Position numbers and translations under genes: made by a program
Notes under the pieces: model-generated
The model's input: only the letters and a program-made list of their open reading frames with translations
The model's database searches: none
Told to the model about the DNA's origin: nothing
Shown here: positions 1 through 6,507 of the stretch, piece by piece
Layout of the letters: each line of letters starts with the position of its first letter
How positions within the stretch are numbered: the stretch's first letter is position 1
Assembly: GCA_902490055.1 (NCBI GenBank)
Contig: CABUCP010000015.1
Span: 1 to 16,321, forward strand
Reading direction: 5' to 3'
Source of the DNA: an uncultured Klebsiella sp.
GTDB lineage: Bacteria; Pseudomonadota; Gammaproteobacteria; Enterobacterales; Enterobacteriaceae
Length of the DNA stretch: 16,321 nucleotides

Positions 1-680
1 CGTTCATTCGCTTCGAGCAGGATAAGAAACTGTTCCGTAACGCGCTGGAAGTGGAAGCGCTGGCCAAAGGCTTTGATAACGGCCCGCTGTTCAAAGGGGT
101 TAACCTGCTGCTGGAAGTCGGCGAGAAGCTGGCGGTGCTGGGGACCAACGGCGTCGGTAAATCGACGATGCTGAAAACCCTGGTTGGCGAGCTGGAAGCA
201 GACAAGGGCGCCATTAAGTGGTCCGAAAACGCCCGTATCGGCTACTATGCGCAGGATCATGCTGAAGATTTCGAGAACGACCTGACGGTCTTCGACTGGA
301 TGAGCCAGTGGAAGCAGGAAGGCGATGACGAGCAGGCGGTACGCAGCATTCTCGGTCGTCTGCTGTTTAGCCAGGACGATATCAAGAAGCCGGCGAAAGT
401 GCTGTCAGGTGGTGAGAAAGGGCGCATGCTGTTCGGTAAGCTGATGATGCAGAAACCGAACATTCTGGTGATGGACGAACCGACCAACCACCTGGATATG
501 GAATCGATCGAATCGCTCAACATGGCGCTGGAAATGTATCAGGGCACCCTGATCTTCGTTTCCCACGACCGCGAGTTCGTTAGCTCGCTGGCGACCCGCG
601 TACTGGAGATCACCCCAGAACGCGTTATCGATTTCAGCGGCAACTACGAAGATTACCTGCGCAGCAAAGGTATCGAGTAA
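1..680 (+). CDS. ybiT: ABC-F family ATPase YbiT, C-terminal part (5' end outside window)
   Basis: Soluble ABC-F protein with no membrane domain; the family acts on ribosomes as translation factors, and YbiT belongs to the EttA/Uup group. The reading frame enters from before base 1 (first full codon at base 3), so about 225 of the roughly 530 residues of E. coli YbiT are visible: the end of the linker and the whole second ATPase domain. Walker [10 protein letters not shown] is at 141-167, the ABC signature LSGGEKG begins at 402, Walker B with catalytic Glu and the NHLD D-loop (MDEPTNHLD) begins near 471, and the switch His (SHD) is at 561-569. The C-terminus DYLRSKGIE ends as in E. coli. The ATG at base 51 is internal, not a start. 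The downstream neighbour ybiU is convergent, so this is the end of its transcription unit. Identity is clear; the exact ribosomal role is family knowledge. Confidence 0.95.
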   Translation, partial: FIRFEQDKKLFRNALEVEALAKGFDNGPLFKGVNLLLEVGEKLAVLGTNGVGKSTMLKTLVGELEADKGAIKWSENARIGYYAQDHAEDFENDLTVFDWMSQWKQEGDDEQAVRSILGRLLFSQDDIKKPAKVLSGGEKGRMLFGKLMMQKPNILVMDEPTNHLDMESIESLNMALEMYQGTLIFVSHDREFVSSLATRVLEITPERVIDFSGNYEDYLRSKGIE

Positions 681-691
681 TCCTGTCCGTT

Positions 692-717
692 ACCCGGGTT
701 GCGGCGCAATCCGGGGT
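692..717. terminator. GC-rich hairpin between convergent ybiT and ybiU
   Basis: ACCCGGGTTGC and GCAATCCGGGGT pair as an 11-bp stem with one bulged G around a 3-base loop. It sits 11 bases after the ybiT stop and 6 bases beyond the ybiU stop on the other strand, so it could serve both genes. Neither side has a clear T tract, so intrinsic termination is uncertain; it may only protect the 3' ends. Confidence 0.4.
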
Positions 718-723
718 TAACAC

Positions 724-1989
724 TCAGGCTTTCATCCCTAATGCGCGTTTGCCGTGGCGATTAAGATCGTCAAGGGTGAAGCGCGCTTGCCAATCGCATT
801 CATAATCCTCACGCGGGAAATCCCCCGGCGAAGCACCTTTCTCAAGAGCGATTTTCACCTTCTGCGCATAGGCAAGATTCTTCTCGCACATCGGCGCGGC
901 GGGGATGTACATCACGTTGCCCCAGCCCTGTTGATTGTCTACCGGCGCCACCGCGTGGATCACATCGCAGTGCCACCACACGGAATCACCGGCATTCAGC
1001 GCCGGAATCGAACTTAACGCTTTGATTAATAGCGGATGCCATTGTTCCGAGATCGGCAGCACCTTGCCCGGCGCCACGCCGCACAGTTCATCTTCCGGCA
1101 CATCATCCAGCAGCGGGCGCAGCAGAACGTAAGCCATCGCCTCCGGGATCGGCACCACGTGCAGCAGCCCTTGATCCGGGATCATATCCGACAGCGCGGT
1201 CCAGCCCTGGAAGGTGCGGAACACCGAACACTTGGTGGTGTTATCGACGGTGTACTCTTCGACCTCAGTACGGTGCGCCGCGTCCCAGGGATCGTAAGCG
1301 TCAATGTTGCCGTTAAAGACGTTGGCGAATACCTGTTGATAAGCGGGGAGCAGCCAGCGTTCCAGCGCGCCGGAATCGGTATGCGCGCCCAGCCCCTTTG
1401 AAGTGGTTCCCGGCGGGCGGCGGCGAATGCGGTCCGGATAAATCACGCTGACGTCCGGATCGAACCAGCGTTTACCGTCCTGCTCAAAGCGCCACAGGCG
1501 GTTAAGGAAGGATTGCACCGCTGCCATTTCATCACTCTGCCGCGCCTGCATTTGCGAGGGCGACCAGTAGATCGGATAGATCTCCGGGCGCGAAGCCTCC
1601 AGCGAACCAAAGAAACTGTCGCCGGGCCCTTTGTACACCTCGTCAAAATGGTTGAGATCGAGGTATTCCAGCATCGCGTTATCCCAGGCCAGCGCCTGCT
1701 CGCGGGGGTAGTGGCCTTTGATGACCGCACAGCCGCGGCGCTTAACGGCTTCACGCTGCTCATCGCTGATCTTACCCTCGGCGATATCGCTAAATGGGAT
1801 CGTCGGCCAGACCGGCTGACCGGCGGCTTTCAGGGCGTTAATCTCGTCCAGGCGCTCGCTGATGCGCGCCGAGAGTTTATCGAATACTGCCTGGACATCG
1901 CCGATTTGCACGCGTAGGGCCTGTTTCATCTGGCGAATCGCCGCTTTATGGTCGGCAGGTAATGTGTCGTGGGTCGGGAGAGCAGCCAT
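724..1989 (-). CDS. ybiU: DUF1479 protein YbiU, putative Fe(II)/2-oxoglutarate-type oxygenase
   Basis: Cytosolic protein of 421 residues, the same length as E. coli YbiU and collinear with it. The biochemical function is not established. The family (DUF1479) has a double-stranded beta-helix fold like Fe(II)/2-oxoglutarate dioxygenases. A matching metal triad can be proposed here: H203 and D205 in GAHTDSG, with a distal His in WWHCDVIHAV (H340 or H345). The ATG at 1989 was chosen because AGGTGA precedes it at proper spacing and it gives the family length. An in-frame ATG at 2022 would add 11 residues, has no good ribosome-binding site and would run through the operator-like palindrome. The gene is alone on its strand, convergent with ybiT. 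It shares the 14-bp palindrome at 2006-2019 with the pflE promoter, so it is probably co-regulated with pflEF. Family assignment is sure; the reaction is unknown. Confidence 0.93.
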   Translation of the reverse strand: MAALPTHDTLPADHKAAIRQMKQALRVQIGDVQAVFDKLSARISERLDEINALKAAGQPVWPTIPFSDIAEGKISDEQREAVKRRGCAVIKGHYPREQALAWDNAMLEYLDLNHFDEVYKGPGDSFFGSLEASRPEIYPIYWSPSQMQARQSDEMAAVQSFLNRLWRFEQDGKRWFDPDVSVIYPDRIRRRPPGTTSKGLGAHTDSGALERWLLPAYQQVFANVFNGNIDAYDPWDAAHRTEVEEYTVDNTTKCSVFRTFQGWTALSDMIPDQGLLHVVPIPEAMAYVLLRPLLDDVPEDELCGVAPGKVLPISEQWHPLLIKALSSIPALNAGDSVWWHCDVIHAVAPVDNQQGWGNVMYIPAAPMCEKNLAYAQKVKIALEKGASPGDFPREDYECDWQARFTLDDLNRHGKRALGMKA

Positions 1990-2005
1990 AATCACCTCGC
2001 TGTAT

Positions 2006-2019
2006 CTTTCATTCGAAAG
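2006..2019. promoter_or_regulatory. Operator-like palindrome upstream of ybiU
   Basis: CTTTC-N4-GAAAG, 17 bases upstream of the ybiU start codon. On the minus strand it reads CTTTCGAATGAAAG, identical over 14 bases to the centre of the palindrome in the pflE promoter (6388-6401). Its flanks are also similar there: AAGATT(T/A)AAT lies on one side in both copies. Its position just before the ribosome-binding site fits a repressor site at or downstream of the transcription start. The cognate regulator is unknown and not encoded in the window. Confidence 0.6.
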
Positions 2020-2036
2020 CATTAAATCTTACAAAC

Positions 2037-2073
2037 GTTAATTTAAGTTAAATTAGAGTTAATGCAAGTTTAA
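2037..2073. repeat. Helically phased GTTAA repeats upstream of ybiU
   Basis: GTTAA occurs at 2037, 2047 and 2058, followed by GTTTAA at 2068, so start spacings are 10, 11 and 10 bases. On the ybiU coding strand these are four T(T)TAAC units on one face of the helix. This could be a row of binding half-sites for a cooperative regulator, or simply curved AT-rich promoter DNA. The surrounding window is G+C-rich, so the block stands out. Confidence 0.5.
2040..2067 (-). promoter_or_regulatory. Candidate ybiU promoter (weak match)
   Basis: On the minus strand TTGCAT (2067-2062) is followed after 16 bases by TAAATT (2045-2040). Each hexamer matches the sigma-70 consensus at four of six bases. TAAGAT at 2031-2026 is an alternative -10 element that would put the start inside the palindrome at 2006-2019. 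The choice between them cannot be made from sequence. Confidence 0.3.
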
Positions 2074-2091
2074 AATTATGCAGCGGCGCAC

Positions 2092-2122
2092 AAAATGGAA
2101 AAGCCGGGGCGGCTACCCCGGC
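2092..2122 (-). terminator. Rho-independent terminator after ybiV
   Basis: On the minus strand a 7-bp GC-only stem (GCCGGGG / CCCCGGC at 2122-2116 and 2109-2103) with a 6-base loop is followed by TTTTCCATTTT. It starts 6 bases after the ybiV stop codon and closes the pflE-pflF-ybiV unit before the ybiU promoter. Confidence 0.85.
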
Positions 2123-2128
2123 ACAGGA

Positions 2129-2917
2129 TCAGTCGTTGAAAGGGGAGGTCTTATCGAGAACGGCCTGAATTACCTTCAACGCGCCGTCGTGGTTATTGTC
2201 ATCGGTGGTGAAACCGGCGATGGCTTTGATGCTGTCGGCAGCGTTGGCCATAGCAAAAGCATATTTCACCAGTTTTAACATTTCGGCGTCATTGCCGCTG
2301 TCGCCAATTGCTACGCATTGCTGCGGTGAAAGGTTCCAGCGTTTGAGCAGGCGGCTGATGCCGTTGGCTTTATGCAGGCCGGGGATAATCAAATCAACAA
2401 AGCCAAAGCCGCTGGTGACCGGCTTCATGATGCCGTCGAGCGAGACGTGTAGCTTATCAATGAGCTGCGGAATATCGCTATCCGGCAGATTAAGGGAGAA
2501 CTTGAACAGGATATCGTCGATGCGCTGATAATCGCTTACCCGCTGCAGGCGGTGGTAGTGCTTCGACATCAGTTCGACGAAGGCATCCGGTGCTTTATCG
2601 CTGACGTAGGCGCTCTGCAAGCCGCAGGCGACGAAATTCAGCTGCGGATCTTTTAGCAACTCGCCAATCACCACCTGTGATTCATGGCGGGTCAGTTCGC
2701 CGTGAAACAGCTGGTTGCCATGTTCATAAACCAGGGCGCCGTTTTCCGCGACGAATGAAATCTGCTCGCGGATTTCCGGGAAAAATGAGATCAGCTGATA
2801 GTACTGGTTGCCGCTGGCGACAACAAATTCAATACCTTGCTGTTTAAGCTGCGCAAACTGCGCGAGGAAACGCGGGCGATCGTATTGCTTGGCGTCATTG
2901 AGAAAAGTTCCGTCCAT
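2129..2917 (-). CDS. ybiV: HAD-IIB sugar phosphatase YbiV, N-terminus lost (probable pseudogene)
   Basis: The body is a clear Cof-type (HAD subfamily IIB) sugar phosphatase, collinear with E. coli YbiV/SupH of 271 residues, which dephosphorylates sugar phosphates. From the ATG at 2917 the motifs are: DGT of motif I at residues 2-4, Ser of motif II in VVASGN (S35), Lys of motif III in LHKANG (K183), and motif IV GDSGND (205-210). The nucleophile Asp of motif I is the codon before this ATG (bases 2920-2918), so initiation here would give a protein without it. The frame stays open upstream to 2986, reading into a REP palindrome (2938-2963), but contains no ATG, GTG or TTG; the usual beginning MSVKVI is absent. 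There is no ribosome-binding site before 2917. Only a very rare start such as ATC at 2935 could save the nucleophile. It lies downstream of pflF in the same unit. The family is certain; I judge it probably inactive. Confidence 0.8.
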   Translation of the reverse strand: MDGTFLNDAKQYDRPRFLAQFAQLKQQGIEFVVASGNQYYQLISFFPEIREQISFVAENGALVYEHGNQLFHGELTRHESQVVIGELLKDPQLNFVACGLQSAYVSDKAPDAFVELMSKHYHRLQRVSDYQRIDDILFKFSLNLPDSDIPQLIDKLHVSLDGIMKPVTSGFGFVDLIIPGLHKANGISRLLKRWNLSPQQCVAIGDSGNDAEMLKLVKYAFAMANAADSIKAIAGFTTDDNNHDGALKVIQAVLDKTSPFND

Positions 2918-2935
2918 ATCGGTGACAGAAGAGAT

Positions 2936-3007
2936 AGCCCGGCTGAGCGCAGCGCCAGCCGGGGTTTTCTTACAGAGGTAGGCCCGCTAAGCGTAGCGCC
3001 AGCGGGC
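2936..3007. repeat. Pair of REP-type palindromes between pflF and ybiV
   Basis: Two palindromes lie in the same orientation. The first has arms CCCGGCT (2938-2944) and AGCCGGG (2957-2963); the second has arms GCCCGCT (2982-2988) and AGCGGGC (3001-3007). Both share the internal core TRAGCGYAGCGCCAGC. On the minus strand both are followed by C(C)TAYCTCT. The pair begins 8 bases after the pflF stop codon, where it may block 3' decay, and its far end runs into the ybiV reading frame and replaces the start of that gene. The palindrome at 14965-14990 is the same type in inverse orientation. Confidence 0.85.
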
Positions 3008-3015
3008 ATGAAGGG

Positions 3016-5448
3016 TTACAGCGTATGCTCGGTGCGGGCGATAATATCGTCCTGAGCATCCGGCGAGAGGGCGGTAAAGAACGCCGAATACCCGGCGACG
3101 CGGACCACTAAATCGCGGTACTGGTCAGGGTGTTTCTTCGCTTCCAGCAGCGTCTCGCGCGACACGATGTTGTACTGGATATGCCAACCCTTATGCACCT
3201 CGAAGAAGGTTCGCAGCAGTACCATTAGCTTCTGTTTATCGGACTCATTCTCCAGGGTAGTCGGATTCAGCTTCTGGTTAAGCAGCACGCCGCCGAGGAT
3301 CGCGCCGGTTGGCAGTTTGCCCACCGAACTGATGACCGCCGTTGGCCCCAGATGATCGGTGCCGGAGGCCGGACTCGCCCCTTCCGCCAGCGGCGAGTGC
3401 GCTTTACGGCCATCCGGCGTTGCCATGGTTTGCGCGCCGAACGGGACGTTGGCGGAGATAGACGAGGTCCCGGCGTAATAATTGCCGCCAATCGGGCCGC
3501 GGCCGTAGCGCGGGTTGTGATATTGCTTCAGCTCATCGATATAGGTTTGATAAGCGCGAGCCAGCAGGATATCGACGCTATCATCATCGTTACCGTACTT
3601 CGGCGCGCCGTTGATCAACCGCTGGCGCAACTGCTCGTGGGTTAACCCGTCGAAATCTTCCGCCAGCGCCTTCGCCAACTGCTGTTGGCCGATAGCCCCC
3701 TGATCGAAGACCAGTTTCTTCACCGCCACCAGGCTGTTGCCAAGGTTCGCGATACCGACCTGCAGGCCGGAGACCCAGTCATACTTCGCGCCGCCTTGTT
3801 TGATGCTCTTCGCCCGTTCGATGCAATCATCCACCAGCGCCGAGCAGAGAATATCGTGGACGTTCTCCTCGAGCATGGTATCGACAACGTACTCAATTTC
3901 GATCGACTTGCGGGTGTAGTAGCGGATCTGGCTGTCCCAGTCCTCCAGAACCTGGTCGAAGTTGGCGAAGTTGCCTTTCGACAGCGCGTGTTCCTGCGCC
4001 AGGAAGACCTCGCCGCTGGTGGCATCGCGGCCGCCTTCCAGCGTCGCCAGCATCACCCGCGCGAAGTTGATAAAGCTCATGCCGGTGCAGCGGTAGCCCC
4101 ACTTGCCGCCGACCGCGGTTTCGATGCAGCCGATGGCGGCGTAATCGTAGGCGTCCTGCGGTTCGATGCCGAGTTTGATAAATTCCGGGATCACGATTTC
4201 ATCGTTATTAAACGCCGGCATGCCGAAACCGCAGCGGATCACCTGGACGCAGGCGTCGAGGAAGTCGTTGCTCATTCCGGCGTGGTAACGCACGCTGAGA
4301 TTCGGCTGGGTAGAGCGCAGGCGGCCGCAGGATTCGAGGATCGCATACGACAGCGGGTTGACCGCGTCCTGCGGTTGGCCATCCACCAGATTCTGCCCGC
4401 CAATAGTGACGTTCTGGTACAGCGGGCTGCCGGCGGAGGCCTTAGAGTGCGAGCCGGAGCGGATTTTGTTGACCTCAAGCAGCTTCAGCCAGCAGCTGTG
4501 CAGCAGTTCAATGGCCTGTTCGCGTTCCAGCGACTGCTGCAGTTCAACGTCGCGGCGGTAGTACGAATAGAGATACTGGTCCATCCGGCCAAAAGAGACC
4601 GAATGGCCGTTGGATTCAATCTGCAGAATCAGCTGAATGAAGTAGCACAGCTGTAGCGCCTGCCAGAAGGTTTTTGGCGGTTCGTGGGCGATGATCTTGC
4701 AGTTCTCGGCGATCGCCAGCAGCTCGTCGCGGCGCAGTTCGCGCGGCTCCTGCGCCGCCATGTCGCGGGCTAGCGTAGCGAAGCGTTTGCAGTGTTCGCT
4801 CACTGCCGCGAGCACGATATCGATCGCCTTCAGGAACTGTTCACCGTGTAAATCTTCCAATACCGTCAGATTAATCCGCGCGCGGCGCTCGGCAACTTTG
4901 GCGCGCATCCCGTCGAGACCTTTCTCGAGCAGCAGCGGGTAGTTGACCGCCAGATGGGCGTCGCCGGAAGTCATGTTACCTTCGGCTTTGATAATACCGG
5001 TGGCGAGCAGCGCTTTTTGTTCATCGGTAAACATGCCGTAGCAGCGGTCCTGCACGGTCTGGCCGCGCCACCACGGGCACACTTCATGCAGTACGCGTTT
5101 GTTCTCTTCGCTGACTGAGAAGCCGGCGCCCGGGCGGTCGGCCAGATCGTCAATTTCTTTCTCAATCCAGCTGACGGTATATTCCGGGAAAATCGGCGCG
5201 GCGCGAACTTCGCTGGCCTGGTTGCCGACGATCAGCTCATCGTGTTTGATCCAGATAGTGCGCTCCGCCAGATGATGGGCCAGCGCCAGCGCGCGGCGTA
5301 CCGGGATCGGCTTATCAAGATGCTGCTGATACATCGCGGTATAGTGCTGCGCGCGCTCGGTACAAACCGGCGGCTTCACGATATGCACCAGCGCCATTTT
5401 ATGCGCCTGAATGCGCGCGCTCAGAGTATCCAGTTTCAAAGTGGTCAT
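3016..5448 (-). CDS. pflF: Glycyl radical enzyme PflF/YbiW (not a pyruvate formate-lyase)
   Basis: Oxygen-sensitive cytosolic glycyl radical enzyme of 810 residues, the same length as E. coli YbiW and near-identical over long stretches. The radical Gly is in RVAGYSAFF (G786). The active-site loop is GCIE (C441, E443), the Cys-x-Glu pattern of C-O/C-N lyases and dehydratases; true pyruvate formate-lyases have two adjacent Cys. The name pflF is therefore historical. E. coli YbiW has been reported, as I recall, to open the ring of 1,5-anhydroglucitol-6-phosphate to 1-deoxyfructose-6-phosphate, which FsaA/FsaB then cleave. The start is 3 bases after the pflE stop, and its ribosome-binding site GAGGA lies in the last codons of pflE, so translation is coupled and activase and enzyme are made together. 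The FNR promoter upstream of pflE fits an anaerobic role. fsaA, next door in E. coli, is not present. Substrate assignment is by homology. Confidence 0.95.
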   Translation of the reverse strand: MTTLKLDTLSARIQAHKMALVHIVKPPVCTERAQHYTAMYQQHLDKPIPVRRALALAHHLAERTIWIKHDELIVGNQASEVRAAPIFPEYTVSWIEKEIDDLADRPGAGFSVSEENKRVLHEVCPWWRGQTVQDRCYGMFTDEQKALLATGIIKAEGNMTSGDAHLAVNYPLLLEKGLDGMRAKVAERRARINLTVLEDLHGEQFLKAIDIVLAAVSEHCKRFATLARDMAAQEPRELRRDELLAIAENCKIIAHEPPKTFWQALQLCYFIQLILQIESNGHSVSFGRMDQYLYSYYRRDVELQQSLEREQAIELLHSCWLKLLEVNKIRSGSHSKASAGSPLYQNVTIGGQNLVDGQPQDAVNPLSYAILESCGRLRSTQPNLSVRYHAGMSNDFLDACVQVIRCGFGMPAFNNDEIVIPEFIKLGIEPQDAYDYAAIGCIETAVGGKWGYRCTGMSFINFARVMLATLEGGRDATSGEVFLAQEHALSKGNFANFDQVLEDWDSQIRYYTRKSIEIEYVVDTMLEENVHDILCSALVDDCIERAKSIKQGGAKYDWVSGLQVGIANLGNSLVAVKKLVFDQGAIGQQQLAKALAEDFDGLTHEQLRQRLINGAPKYGNDDDSVDILLARAYQTYIDELKQYHNPRYGRGPIGGNYYAGTSSISANVPFGAQTMATPDGRKAHSPLAEGASPASGTDHLGPTAVISSVGKLPTGAILGGVLLNQKLNPTTLENESDKQKLMVLLRTFFEVHKGWHIQYNIVSRETLLEAKKHPDQYRDLVVRVAGYSAFFTALSPDAQDDIIARTEHTL

Positions 5449-5451
5449 AAG

Positions 5452-6351
5452 TTATCCTCGTAGGGTCGCCGTTAAACCTTTGCTTTGCGCGTACTGCTGC
5501 GCAAAGGCCAGCAGCTCGGGGGCGGCCAGCGGTTTGTCCGGTGCGGTATAGGGCTGACTGAGTAATTGGTATTTGTTCATTCCCAGCGTGTGGTAGGGCA
5601 GGAAATGGATTTCGCTAACCCGCAGGCGGTCGGCGGCAAAATCGGTAATTGCGGTAATGTCGGCTTCGCTGGCGTTAAACCCCTGGATGAGCGGTACGCG
5701 AATAATGATTTTTTTCCCTGCCTGCGCCAGGCGCTGCAGGTTATCCAGCACCCGGCGGGCGCTGCCGTCGGTCCACTGCTGGAAGACGGCATCGTCGACG
5801 TGCTTCAGGTCGGCCAGAAACAGGTCGATAAAGGGCAGCGAGGGTTCAATGTATTTCCAGGGGACGTGCAGGCAGGTTTCCACCGCGGTGTGGATGCCCG
5901 CCTGATGGCTGGCCTCGAACAGCGCCTGCGCCAGCTTGGGATTCATAAAGGGTTCGCCGCCGGAAAGAGTTACGCCGCCGCCGCTGCGTTCGTAAAACGG
6001 TTTATCGCGCAGCACCGTCGCCATAATCTCCTCGACGCTTTTCTCCTCGCCGCAGACCGTCAGCGCGGTAGTAGGGCAGCAGGCGCGTAGCACGGCAATG
6101 TGGCTGTCGTTGACGTTTTGCCGCTGGATAATCAGACCGTCCAGCGTACGGGTAATCACCTCCGGCGCCGCCTGCTGGCACAGGTCGCAGCCATCAAGGC
6201 ACAGCCGCGCGTCGTATAGCAGGTCTTCGCTACGGGCGCGGCTTTCCGGATTCTGACACCAACGGCAGCCCAGCGAACAGCCTTTGAGGAATACGACGGT
6301 GCGGATCCCCGGGCCGTCATGGGTGGAGTAGCGCTGGATGTTGAAGATCAT
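5452..6351 (-). CDS. pflE: Radical SAM glycyl-radical activating enzyme PflE/YbiY
   Basis: Activase that uses S-adenosylmethionine and a [4Fe-4S] cluster to place the radical on PflF. The 299-residue protein has the cluster motif CSLGCRWC (C25, C29, C32) near the N-terminus and the SAM-binding SGGEPF further on. Between them is a Cys-rich insert, C51-x3-C55-x2-C58 with CCP (C91, C92) and C100, which can hold at least one extra iron-sulfur cluster; such inserts are usual in activases of non-PFL radical enzymes and absent from the short PflA. The start is supported by AAGAGGG before the ATG and by the conserved [15 protein letters not shown] beginning. It is the first gene of the pflE-pflF-ybiV unit, with a leader of about 20 bases from the predicted transcription start near 6372. 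Confidence 0.95.
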   Translation of the reverse strand: MIFNIQRYSTHDGPGIRTVVFLKGCSLGCRWCQNPESRARSEDLLYDARLCLDGCDLCQQAAPEVITRTLDGLIIQRQNVNDSHIAVLRACCPTTALTVCGEEKSVEEIMATVLRDKPFYERSGGGVTLSGGEPFMNPKLAQALFEASHQAGIHTAVETCLHVPWKYIEPSLPFIDLFLADLKHVDDAVFQQWTDGSARRVLDNLQRLAQAGKKIIIRVPLIQGFNASEADITAITDFAADRLRVSEIHFLPYHTLGMNKYQLLSQPYTAPDKPLAAPELLAFAQQYAQSKGLTATLRG

Positions 6352-6371
6352 GATTTACCCTCTTATTTGCA

Positions 6372-6384
6372 TACGAAGATTAAA
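6372..6384 (-). promoter_or_regulatory. -10 element and predicted start of the pflE-pflF promoter
   Basis: On the minus strand TTTAAT (6384-6379) matches TATAAT at five of six bases. A start at 6372 puts this hexamer at -12 to -7 and the centre of the FNR box at exactly -41.5. The bases at the -35 position (ATATAA, 6407-6402) do not resemble TTGACA, as expected for an activator-dependent promoter. Confidence 0.65.
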
Positions 6385-6405
6385 TAACTTTCGAATGAAA
6401 GTTAT
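6384..6405. promoter_or_regulatory. Perfect inverted repeat (operator) inside the pflE promoter
   Basis: ATAACTTTC-N4-GAAAGTTAT is a perfect 9-4-9 palindrome spanning about -12 to -33 of the predicted promoter, between the FNR box and the -10 element. A protein bound here would block RNA polymerase, so a repressor is the simplest reading. Its centre CTTTCGAATGAAAG is identical to the palindrome before ybiU (2006-2019). I cannot name the regulator; size and symmetry suit a dimeric helix-turn-helix protein. Confidence 0.7.
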
Positions 6406-6406
6406 A

Positions 6407-6420
6407 TTGATGCAAATCAA
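6407..6420. promoter_or_regulatory. FNR binding site, perfect consensus
   Basis: TTGATGCAAATCAA matches the FNR consensus TTGAT-N4-ATCAA at all ten defined bases. Its centre at 6413.5 is 41.5 bases upstream of the predicted pflE start, the position used by class II activation. It predicts strong anaerobic induction of pflE-pflF. CRP is an alternative for such sites, but its consensus (TGTGA/TCACA) is not met. Confidence 0.85.
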
Positions 6421-6470
6421 CAAGCGGTGCGGGGAAAATCGGCGGGGAAGAAAATATCAGGCTGGGTCAC

Positions 6471-6498
6471 AAAATAACCGGCGACAAGGGCCGCCGGT
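6471..6498 (-). terminator. Rho-independent terminator after moeB
   Basis: On the minus strand ACCGGCG and CGCCGGT (6498-6492 and 6483-6477) form a perfect 7-bp stem with an 8-base loop, followed by TATTTT. It lies 9 bases after the moeB stop and ends the moeA-moeB unit before the pflE control region. The stretch 6421-6470 beyond it holds nothing I can recognise, and no trace of fsaA. Confidence 0.75.
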
Positions 6499-6507
6499 GG
6501 CGGAGGT

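Noticed and set aside
1990..2022. Longer ybiU start at 2022
   Set aside because: It has no ribosome-binding site, would translate the operator-like palindrome, and exceeds the family length by 11 residues; the ATG at 1989 has AGGTGA before it.
2040..2067. FNR or CRP site upstream of ybiU
   Set aside because: No TTGAT-N4-ATCAA or TGTGA-N6-TCACA pattern was found there on either strand.
2791..3009. Minus-strand frame with an ATG at 3009 overlapping the ybiV start, as a possible frameshifted N-terminus
   Set aside because: Its translation shows no MSVKVIVTD-like segment, and none of the three frames encodes the missing residues, so a simple frameshift does not explain the ybiV defect.
3685..4656. 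Open frame of 323 codons on the plus strand opposite pflF
   Set aside because: It is fully antisense to the conserved pflF frame, resembles no protein family I know, and reflects G+C bias at third positions. The same holds for 7869-8624 (opposite moeA) and 15139-15999 (opposite rimO).
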